Source: Thermomicrobiaceae bacterium (lineage in GTDB: Bacteria; Chloroflexota; Chloroflexia; Thermomicrobiales; Thermomicrobiaceae). Taken from it: a DNA stretch of 5,215 bases. The notes below the pieces were generated by a model. The model did not search any database. It saw nothing but the letters and a program-made list of their open reading frames with translations, and had not been told where the DNA came from. This document shows, one piece after another, positions 1-4,434 of the stretch. Within the stretch, counting starts at the first letter, position 1, and each line of letters opens with the position of its first letter. The stretch spans positions 1 through 5,215 of the forward strand of contig SKKR01000505.1 in assembly GCA_007123655.1 (NCBI GenBank), read 5' to 3'. A program made the translations under genes and the position numbers.

Positions 1-13
1 ATATCGGATGGCC

Positions 14-38
14 GGCGTTGATCTATGACATCAATGCC
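14..38 (+). promoter_or_regulatory. Hairpin in the secE leader
   Basis: Bases 14-22 (GGCGTTGAT) pair with 30-38 (ATCAATGCC) as a 9-bp stem with one G-U pair and a 7-base loop. The hairpin ends 2 bases before the secE Shine-Dalgarno (AAGGAAGG, 41-48). No T-tract follows, so it is not an intrinsic terminator. It could tune secE translation or stabilise the mRNA 5' end; the role is inferred, and only 52 bases of leader are visible. Confidence 0.35.
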
Positions 39-52
39 ATAAGGAAGGTCTA

Positions 53-295
53 ATGGCGACCAGGACAAAGTCCAAGGGAAAAGCAGCGGAACGAGAATCT
101 CCCTCTCGTCTTGCCGGTCTCAAACAACTCGTGCGAGACACCAAGAATGAAATCAAGAAGGTTACCTGGCCGGACCGTGAGACGACCCGGAACCTGACCA
201 TTGTGGTGATCGCGCTCGCTGCGATCCTTGGAGCGCTCCTCGGTGGGATCGATGCGATCTTCGTCCGCTTGTGGGAAGCGATCCGGGCGTTTTAG
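53..295 (+). CDS. secE: Preprotein translocase subunit SecE
   Basis: SecE is the small membrane subunit that clamps SecY in the SecYEG protein-export channel of the cytoplasmic membrane. The 80-residue product has the layout of short single-span bacterial SecE. It starts with a Lys/Arg-rich cytoplasmic segment (about 1-30). The conserved amphipathic-helix motif follows at 32-40 (NEIKKVTWP, matching the family's E(L/I)KKVxWP). One hydrophobic membrane segment spans about 48-71. The ATG at 53 has an AAGGAAGG Shine-Dalgarno at 41-48. The gene directly precedes nusG, the classical order. Identity rests on the KKVTWP motif, the single span, the size and the neighbour. Confidence 0.95.
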   Translation: MATRTKSKGKAAERESPSRLAGLKQLVRDTKNEIKKVTWPDRETTRNLTIVVIALAAILGALLGGIDAIFVRLWEAIRAF

Positions 296-304
296 GAGGC
301 TAGC

Positions 305-949
305 ATGGCACGATCACTCCGTGAACGGCTCGCGCAGCGCCGTGCAGAGCAGAGTGGACCGGTCGCGACCGAAGAGTTAACCGACGAGCAGATCGAAGCC
401 GGTGAGGTCCCGGAAGAAGAGCTTCCGGGCGACTGGTATGTCGTCCACACATATTCTGGCTACGAAAACAAGGTCCGCCAGAACCTGGAACACCGCGTTG
501 ACACGATGGATATGACGGATCTGATCTTCGAGGTCGTTGTACCGACGCAAGAGGAAGTCGAGATCAAGTCGGGTCAGCGGCACAGTGTGCAACGGAAGGT
601 GTTTCCCGGCTACGTGCTCGTCCGGATGTACATGAGTGACGAATCCTGGAGCGTTGTACGCAATACACCCGGGGTGACCGGATTCGTCGGAACGACCGCG
701 CGCCCGAGCCCGTTGGATCAATCCGAGGTGGACGCGATCCTCAAGGGGATGCACGCTGAAGCGCCGAAGGTGACGGTGACGCTGGCTCTGGACGACACTG
801 TGCGGATCATTGACGGACCATTCAGCGACTTCCGCGGAACCGTGGATGACATTGACCACGAGCGCGGCAAGGTAAAGGTCCTGGTGTCGTTCTTCGGTCG
901 GGAGACACCGGTAACCCTGGACTTCCTGCAAGTCGAACGAGAAGCCTGA
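305..949 (+). CDS. nusG: Transcription termination/antitermination factor NusG
   Basis: NusG binds RNA polymerase across the clamp, suppresses or modulates pausing, and links polymerase to Rho or to ribosomal S10. The 214-residue product has an N-terminal NGN domain from about 42 to 150, with WYVVHTYSGYE at 44-54, FPGYVLVRM at 100-108 and the conserved NTPGVTGFVG at 120-129. A C-terminal KOW domain runs from about 162 to 214, with VRIIDGPFSDFRGTV at 166-180 and a typical FGRETPVTLDFLQVE end. An acidic extension of about 40 residues precedes the NGN domain, so the protein is longer than the 181-residue E. coli NusG. The ATG at 305 has an AGGAGG Shine-Dalgarno at 294-299 that overlaps the secE stop, implying co-transcription and possibly coupled translation with secE. 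Confidence 0.96.
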   Translation: MARSLRERLAQRRAEQSGPVATEELTDEQIEAGEVPEEELPGDWYVVHTYSGYENKVRQNLEHRVDTMDMTDLIFEVVVPTQEEVEIKSGQRHSVQRKVFPGYVLVRMYMSDESWSVVRNTPGVTGFVGTTARPSPLDQSEVDAILKGMHAEAPKVTVTLALDDTVRIIDGPFSDFRGTVDDIDHERGKVKVLVSFFGRETPVTLDFLQVEREA

Positions 950-996
950 CCGGCCGGCAGCGCAGGGCGCCCGGACGGGTTTGGTATGTGTTGAAG

Positions 997-1030
997 CGTG
1001 GGAGGGAATGACATTCCCGCTCGGACCACA
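997..1030 (+). promoter_or_regulatory. Putative L1-binding operator upstream of rplK
   Basis: GTGG (998-1001) pairs with CCAC (1026-1029). Inside lies a GA on the 5' side, an inner 6-bp stem GGGAAT/ATTCCC (1004-1009 with 1013-1018), and an asymmetric 3' strand GCTCGGA (1019-1025). This resembles the GGUGGGAG...UACCACC strands of the 23S rRNA L1-binding region (H76-H78), which L1 leader mRNAs are known to mimic. The rplK Shine-Dalgarno begins 1-2 bases after the lower stem, so bound L1 would block ribosome entry. A second copy sits before rplA. The structure was read by eye; the function is inferred. Confidence 0.65.
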
Positions 1031-1037
1031 GGGAGGT
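1031..1037 (+). promoter_or_regulatory. Ribosome binding site that fixes the rplK TTG start
   Basis: GGGAGGT lies 7 bases before TTG 1045. No in-frame ATG or GTG lies at a suitable distance, and translation from the TTG gives the canonical L11 N-terminus [12 protein letters not shown], so the TTG is the start. Confidence 0.85.
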
Positions 1038-1044
1038 AAGTCAG

Positions 1045-1470
1045 TTGGCGAAGAAGATTCGAGCCTATATCAAGCTGCAGATTCCCGCCGGAAAGGCGAC
1101 GCCGGCCCCTCCGATCGGCCCGGCGCTCGGTCAGCACGGCGTGGCGATCATGAATTTCTGCAAGGAATACAACGAGCGGACCGCCGACCTTGCCGGTCAG
1201 GTAATCCCCGTGGTGATCACCGTATATGAGGACCGCTCATTCACCTTTATCACCAAGACACCGCCGGCTTCGGAGATGCTTCGGCAGGCGGCCGGAGTCG
1301 ATAAGGGCGCCAGTCACGTGCGTGCCGAAACGGCTGGTCAGGTGACGCGTGACCAGGTACGCGAGATTGCCGAGACCAAGATGCCGGACCTCAATGCTGT
1401 CGACATTGAAGGTGCGATGAAACAGGTCGAAGGTACCGCGCGCAGCATGGGGATTCGCATCGTCGAATAG
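1045..1470 (+). CDS. rplK: Large-subunit ribosomal protein L11
   Basis: L11 binds 23S rRNA at the GTPase-associated centre, anchors the L10-L7/L12 stalk and takes part in elongation-factor action and the stringent response. The 141-residue length is the family standard. The N-terminal domain (about 1-70) carries the proline-rich thiostrepton-region motif [12 protein letters not shown] at 22-33. The C-terminal rRNA-binding domain (about 75-141) has [14 protein letters not shown] at 71-84, the KMPDLNA segment at 112-118, and the ending [12 protein letters not shown]. The start codon is TTG, with GGGAGGT as Shine-Dalgarno. It lies 95 bases after nusG and 72 before rplA. A putative L1 operator overlaps the approach to its ribosome binding site. 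Confidence 0.97.
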   Translation: MAKKIRAYIKLQIPAGKATPAPPIGPALGQHGVAIMNFCKEYNERTADLAGQVIPVVITVYEDRSFTFITKTPPASEMLRQAAGVDKGASHVRAETAGQVTRDQVREIAETKMPDLNAVDIEGAMKQVEGTARSMGIRIVE

Positions 1471-1495
1471 CCGGAACAACCGGCTTCCGGAGTGA

Positions 1496-1526
1496 CGTGG
1501 GAGGGCATCCGCCCGCTGGTACCACG
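1496..1526 (+). promoter_or_regulatory. Putative L1-binding operator upstream of rplA
   Basis: CGTGG (1496-1500) pairs with CCACG (1522-1526). Inside are GA (1501-1502), an inner stem GGGC/GCCC (1503-1506 with 1511-1514) closing an ATCC loop, and the 3' strand GCTGGTA (1515-1521). It shares CGTGGGAGGG, CCCGCT and ACCAC with the element before rplK, in the same order and spacing; only the inner hairpin differs in length. Its 3' end lies 1 base before the rplA Shine-Dalgarno, so it could repress L1 synthesis directly. The function is inferred from similarity to the L1 site of 23S rRNA. Confidence 0.65.
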
Positions 1527-1527
1527 G

Positions 1528-1533
1528 AAGGAG
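1528..1533 (+). promoter_or_regulatory. Ribosome binding site that fixes the rplA start
   Basis: AAGGAG lies 9 bases before ATG 1543. It supports that ATG over the in-frame upstream GTG at 1492, whose 17 extra codons would run through the L1-type hairpin and encode nothing resembling L1. Confidence 0.85.
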
Positions 1534-1542
1534 TCAGATTCA

Positions 1543-2274
1543 ATGCCGAAACGTGGCAAGAAGTACCTCGAAGCCGCCAAGCTCATCGAGCCCGATACAT
1601 ACTACGCGCCGGAGGAAGCGATCGAACTCGTCAAGAAGGCGGCCTACGCCAACTTTGATGAGACAATCGAAGCTCATTTCCGGCTGGGGATCGACCCGAG
1701 ACAGGCCGATCAGCAACTTCGGACATCCGTCACGCTTCCTCATGGCACCGGAAAAGAAACCCGCGTGCTGGTCTTCGCGGCTGGCGAGGCAGAGAAAGTC
1801 GCTCAGGACGCCGGCGCCGATTATGTCGGCAGCGATGACCTGGTGGAGAAGATCCAGGGCGGCTGGCTGGAATTCGATGCGGCGATCGCCGTCGCTGACC
1901 AGATGAGCAAGGTCGGTGGGCTTGGCCGGATCCTCGGCCGGCGCGGCCTCATGCCAAACCCGCGTTCTGGCACCGTTGTGCGGGAAGTCGAAGACCTGCC
2001 CGATGTCATCCGTGACCTCAAGGGCGGACGAATCGAGTTCCGTAATGACCGCACTGGCCTGTTGCACATCGAGATCGGGAAGAAGAGTTTCGACGCGCAA
2101 CAACTCCTGGAGAACTTCAACGCGGTCGTCGACACTGTGTTCCGGGAAAAGCCTGAGGGCATCAAGGGCATCTATTGCCGCAGCATCACGCTGACGAGTA
2201 CAATGGGTCCCGGTGTTCCGGTTGATGTTGCCCAGGCGCAGCAAACAGCCGGAAACTCGGTGGCAGCGGCCTAG
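1543..2274 (+). CDS. rplA: Large-subunit ribosomal protein L1
   Basis: L1 forms the mobile L1 stalk near the ribosomal E site and guides deacylated tRNA release; in many bacteria it also represses its own operon by binding mRNA. The product has 243 residues from ATG 1543. It begins MPKRGKKYLEAAKLIE, typical of bacterial L1. TLPHGTGK lies at 64-71 in domain I. The L1 signature GLGRILGRRGLMPNPRSGT runs from 126 to 144 in domain II. The conserved ending STMGPGVPVD lies at 219-228. A Gln/Ala-rich tail of about 15 residues follows, making it slightly longer than the roughly 230-residue standard. The gene is 72 bases after rplK and is preceded by its own candidate L1 operator. Confidence 0.97.
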   Translation: MPKRGKKYLEAAKLIEPDTYYAPEEAIELVKKAAYANFDETIEAHFRLGIDPRQADQQLRTSVTLPHGTGKETRVLVFAAGEAEKVAQDAGADYVGSDDLVEKIQGGWLEFDAAIAVADQMSKVGGLGRILGRRGLMPNPRSGTVVREVEDLPDVIRDLKGGRIEFRNDRTGLLHIEIGKKSFDAQQLLENFNAVVDTVFREKPEGIKGIYCRSITLTSTMGPGVPVDVAQAQQTAGNSVAAA

Positions 2275-2304
2275 CCTTCGGGCGCCGTACCGTCGTTTCC
2301 GACA

Positions 2305-2441
2305 ACTGAATCCGACCGCTGAAGACCGCTGGCGCATTCGTGCTTAATCTCCAGCCGAGGCGAACAAGGACTGAATCCTGTACCTCCGTTCTGTTTCTGA
2401 ACGAGCATTCAGCCCTTGCGCCTTGTGCGCAAGGGCTTTTT
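2305..2441 (+). ncRNA. L10-leader-like 5' regulatory RNA of rplJL
   Basis: The 212-base rplA-rplJ gap holds a structured leader. GCTGG (2328-2332) pairs with CCAGC (2351-2355) and encloses a GCA-TTCG-TGC hairpin (2334-2343) followed by CTTAATCT. Then comes GCCGAGG, whose GAGG (2357-2360) can pair with CCTC (2383-2386) around AGGA/TCCT (2367-2370 with 2376-2379). The order GCUGG, hairpin, CUUAAU, CCAGCCGAGG matches my recollection of the L10 leader family, which binds the L10-(L7/L12)4 complex. CTGAAT (2306-2311) can pair with ATTCAG (2407-2412) to close the domain next to the attenuator terminator. The boundaries are estimates. Confidence 0.75.
2412..2441 (+). terminator. Intrinsic terminator/attenuator in the rplJ leader
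   Basis: GCCCTTGCGC (2412-2421) and GCGCAAGGGC (2427-2436) form a perfect 10-bp stem with a CTTGT loop, followed directly by TTTTT (2437-2441). It lies inside the rplA-rplJ gap, 45 bases before the rplJ start. Placed after an L10-leader domain, it fits a transcription attenuator of the kind known for rplJL in Bacillus subtilis: L10-L12 binding would favour termination and cut rplJL expression. Candidate antiterminator pairings are GGCGCA (2331-2336) with TGCGCC (2417-2422) and ACAAGG (2364-2369) with CCTTGT (2421-2426); both are only 6 bp. Confidence 0.85.
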
Positions 2442-2451
2442 CAGTTCAGCG

Positions 2452-2467
2452 GTCAGGAAATCCTGAC
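2452..2467 (+). promoter_or_regulatory. Hairpin adjacent to the rplJ ribosome binding site
   Basis: GTCAGG (2452-2457) pairs with CCTGAC (2462-2467) around an AAAT loop. It lies after the attenuator and 3 bases before the strong AAGGAGGTG Shine-Dalgarno (2471-2479). It is too short and lacks the T-tract of a terminator. Its 5' arm shares GTC (2452-2454) with a long-range 10-bp pairing partner of 2314-2323, so the two structures compete. Confidence 0.45.
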
Positions 2468-2486
2468 GGGAAGGAGGTGAACATCG

Positions 2487-3020
2487 ATGCCAACGCCGGA
2501 GAAAGAGAAACAAGTCGAAGAGATTGCGGAGCTTCTAAAAGGATCGAATTTGACGATTCTGGCGAACTATCGCGGGCTTAATGTTACGCAGATGCAGTCG
2601 TTCCGTCGCAATCTCAAGGAGCAGGACTCGTCGTTCCGGGTCGTTAAGAACACGCTCACCGGAATCGCGGCGGACAACATCGGGATGAGCGAGATTCGCG
2701 AATTCCTGGAAGGACCAACGGCAATTGTCACAACAGGTGATGACCCGGTCGGCCCCGCGAAAGCGACGAACGATTTCGCGCGTTCCTCGCGGATTCTGGA
2801 AATCAAGGCAGGCGTGCTTGAAGGGACCATCATCCCGGCAGCCGAAGTCGAGCGCCTGGCGACGCTTCCGAGCCGTGACGAACTCCTCGCGAAGGTCGTT
2901 GGGGGACTCAACGCCCCGCTGTACGGCCTGGTAGGCGTTCTTTCAGGACCGATTCGCTCGCTCGCGTACGTGCTGCAGGCCCGCGCCGCCCAGCTTGAAG
3001 AAGGCGGGGAAGCTTCGTAG
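2487..3020 (+). CDS. rplJ: Large-subunit ribosomal protein L10
   Basis: L10 (P0-like stalk base) attaches the L7/L12 dimers to the ribosome at the L11 region, and the L10-L12 complex can bind the rplJ leader to regulate synthesis. The 177-residue product starts MPTPEKEKQVEEIAELL. It shows the family motifs NYRGL (27-31), SFRVVKNTL (49-57), LEGPTAI (74-80) and LPSRDELLAKVVGGL (127-141). The C-terminal helix (about 135-170) is the L12-dimer docking segment. The size is close to the usual 165-175. The ATG at 2487 follows AAGGAGGTG, a near-perfect anti-16S match. rplL follows 54 bases later. Confidence 0.96.
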   Translation: MPTPEKEKQVEEIAELLKGSNLTILANYRGLNVTQMQSFRRNLKEQDSSFRVVKNTLTGIAADNIGMSEIREFLEGPTAIVTTGDDPVGPAKATNDFARSSRILEIKAGVLEGTIIPAAEVERLATLPSRDELLAKVVGGLNAPLYGLVGVLSGPIRSLAYVLQARAAQLEEGGEAS

Positions 3021-3074
3021 CCCTCGTTCTGGAACAGTACTTGAACGATATACGACATCAGGAGGATAAGCCCA

Positions 3075-3470
3075 ATGGCTGTCGGACAGGAAAAGATGGA
3101 AGAACTTATTGAGACGATCGAGCAGATGACGGTGCTCGAACTCTCCGAGCTGGTGAAGCAGCTGGAGGACAAATTCGGCGTAACCGCGGCGGCGCCTGTA
3201 GCCGCTGCCGGCGCTGCCGCTCCGGCCGCCGGGGCCGCGGCCGAGGAGGTCGAAGAGCAGACCGAATTCGATGTCATGCTGACGGACGTCGGCGCGCAGA
3301 AGATTCAGGTCATCAAGGCGGTTCGCGAACTGACGCAACTCGGCCTCAAGGAGGCCAAGGACATGGTTGAGGCGATTCCCAAGGCGATCAAGGAGGGCGT
3401 GGCCAAGGAAGAGGCTGACGCTGCCAAGGCTCGCCTGGAGGAAGCCGGCGCAACGGTCGAGTTGAAGTAG
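3075..3470 (+). CDS. rplL: Large-subunit ribosomal protein L7/L12
   Basis: L7/L12 is the multi-copy stalk protein that recruits translational GTPases (EF-Tu, EF-G, IF2). The 131-residue product has an N-terminal dimerisation and L10-binding helix region (about 5-36). A flexible Ala/Pro/Gly hinge follows (37-57). The globular C-terminal domain (about 62-131) carries the factor-binding signature [11 protein letters not shown] (76-86), [13 protein letters not shown] (90-102) and the [10 protein letters not shown] segment (107-116). The start ATG 3075 has AGGAGG at 3060-3065. The gene is the last of the cluster and is followed by a strong terminator rather than by rpoB. It is slightly longer than the 120-128-residue norm. 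Confidence 0.97.
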   Translation: MAVGQEKMEELIETIEQMTVLELSELVKQLEDKFGVTAAAPVAAAGAAAPAAGAAAEEVEEQTEFDVMLTDVGAQKIQVIKAVRELTQLGLKEAKDMVEAIPKAIKEGVAKEEADAAKARLEEAGATVELK

Positions 3471-3495
3471 GTCCCCTTCGAGACGCGGAGTGACA

Positions 3496-3531
3496 TGCCT
3501 CGCGAGTTTTACCTCGCGAGGCAGTTTTCTT
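3496..3531 (+). terminator. Intrinsic terminator after rplL
   Basis: TGCCTCGCGAG (3496-3506) and CTCGCGAGGCA (3513-3523) form a perfect 11-bp stem with a TTTTAC loop, followed by GTTTTCTT. It lies 25 bases after the rplL stop and ends the ribosomal-protein transcript. Confidence 0.92.
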
Positions 3532-3601
3532 GATCATGAGATCGGTGGCGCGGTCACCGAAGTCTGCGTTCTGGGGTACCGCGTCTGAAGGTGTTTCCCG
3601 T

Positions 3602-3630
3602 TTATCGGCTGTCTCGCCGTATGTTAGAAT
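3602..3630 (+). promoter_or_regulatory. Candidate extended -10 promoter for tRNA-Pro
   Basis: TAGAAT (3625-3630) is preceded by TGT (3622-3624), giving an extended -10 (TGnTAGAAT). A weak -35 candidate TTATCG (3602-3607) lies 17 bases upstream. A start near 3637 would leave about 20 bases of 5' leader before the mature tRNA. The -35 matches poorly, so the call rests on the extended -10 and the position between a terminator and a tRNA. Confidence 0.5.
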
Positions 3631-3658
3631 CCAATCAGCTCATTCTCATGGGCGGAAT

Positions 3659-3736
<78 letters not shown>

Positions 3737-3767
3737 ACTCAACTCGCGATGCAGTATTAATTGTCGC

Positions 3768-3787
3768 CCGGCCGCCCTGGCCGGCGG
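3768..3787 (+). other. GC-rich hairpin between tRNA-Pro and the ANTAR regulator
   Basis: CCGGCC (3768-3773) can pair with GGCCGG (3779-3784), loop GCCCT; alternatively CCGCC (3772-3776) can pair with GGCGG (3783-3787). The sequence after it (TATTTCCTT) is only weakly T-rich. It may act as a weak terminator or processing boundary for the tRNA, or as part of the regulator's 5' leader. Confidence 0.3.
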
Positions 3788-3795
3788 TATTTCCT

Positions 3796-3802
3796 TGAGG
3801 AG
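3796..3802 (+). promoter_or_regulatory. Ribosome binding site that fixes the ANTAR regulator start
   Basis: TGAGGAG lies 7 bases before ATG 3810. It selects this ATG over an in-frame upstream start at 3591, whose extension would read through the tRNA-Pro gene. Confidence 0.85.
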
Positions 3803-3809
3803 TCGATCC

Positions 3810-4415
3810 ATGAATGACGAGTATCGTCGCCCTCGTATCGTCATCGCGGACGATGAGTCAATCATTCGGATGGACCTCAGGGAAATCCTGACCAATCTCG
3901 GTTACGAAGTGGCCGCCGAGGCGAGCGACGGGCAGACGGCGTTGGAGCTTTCCAGAAACTTGCGGCCCGATCTCGTCATTCTGGACATCAAAATGCCGGC
4001 CATGGATGGTATCGAGGCCGCGCATCATATCTCGGACGAGCGCATCGCTCCTGTGGTGTTGCTGACGGCCTATAGCGATGAAGGCCTGATCGGACGCGCC
4101 AAGACAGCCGGCGTGGTCGGCTATCTGGTGAAGCCGTTCCGGGAAAGCGAACTGATGCCGGTGATCGAACTCGCGCTGGCGAGATTTCACGAAATGCGCC
4201 TGATGGAATCTGAGGTCGATGATCTCAGGGAGAAGCTCGAAGCCCGGAAGACGATCGAACGGGCGAAGGGCGTGCTCATGGAAGTTCACGGCCTTACCGA
4301 GGCGGAGGCATTCAGCAGGATGCGGCGAACGAGTATGGATTCTCGCAAGTCGATTCGGGATGTTGCCGAGGCGATTCTGTTGACACACCAGGTCGAATCG
4401 AGTCCGTCATCCTGA
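3810..4415 (+). CDS. pdtaR: ANTAR-domain response regulator, PdtaR-like
   Basis: This is a cytoplasmic two-component response regulator whose output domain binds RNA; ANTAR proteins typically act by antitermination on paired-hairpin RNA targets. The product has 201 residues. The receiver domain (about 8-125) has acidic residues D14 and D15, phospho-acceptor D59 in LVILDIKMP, switch T86 in LLTAY, and K108 in LVKPF: a complete phosphorylation site. A coiled linker (about 128-150) leads to the ANTAR domain (about 140-195), with RKTIERAKGVLMEVHGLTE and EAFSRMRRTSMDSRKSIRDVAEAIL. Layout and wording closely match mycobacterial PdtaR (Rv1626), partner of the kinase PdtaS. No kinase gene is visible here. 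It lies 74 bases after tRNA-Pro with no convincing promoter of its own, so it may be co-transcribed with the tRNA. Confidence 0.9.
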   Translation: MNDEYRRPRIVIADDESIIRMDLREILTNLGYEVAAEASDGQTALELSRNLRPDLVILDIKMPAMDGIEAAHHISDERIAPVVLLTAYSDEGLIGRAKTAGVVGYLVKPFRESELMPVIELALARFHEMRLMESEVDDLREKLEARKTIERAKGVLMEVHGLTEAEAFSRMRRTSMDSRKSIRDVAEAILLTHQVESSPSS

Positions 4416-4434
4416 TCGTAATCAGTGCGGCGCG

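Noticed and set aside
1471..1490. Hairpin CCGGAA/TTCCGG just after the rplK stop, as a terminator
   Set aside because: Six base pairs with an 8-base loop and no T-tract; the L1-type element and rplA follow at once.
1492..1542. 17-codon upstream extension of rplA from an in-frame GTG at 1492
   Set aside because: It runs through the L1-type hairpin and lacks a good Shine-Dalgarno. The ATG at 1543 has AAGGAG at correct spacing and gives the canonical L1 N-terminus.
1540..2337. Long minus-strand open frame opposite rplA (265 codons), and similar ones opposite nusG, rplJ, rplL and pdtaR
   Set aside because: These are antisense shadows of strongly conserved genes, as expected in GC-rich DNA, and show no protein-family motifs.
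2412..3531. ANTAR target (paired hexaloop hairpins with A1 and G4) in the attenuator or rplL terminator
   Set aside because: The attenuator loop is CTTGT (5 bases) and the rplL terminator loop is TTTTAC; neither fits the A1/G4 hexaloop pattern, and no paired partner hairpin was seen.
3752..3762. TATTAA (3755-3760) as a -10 box for the ANTAR regulator
   Set aside because: The expected -35 position (around 3732-3737, ACCACA) has no resemblance to TTGACA and overlaps the tRNA 3' end.
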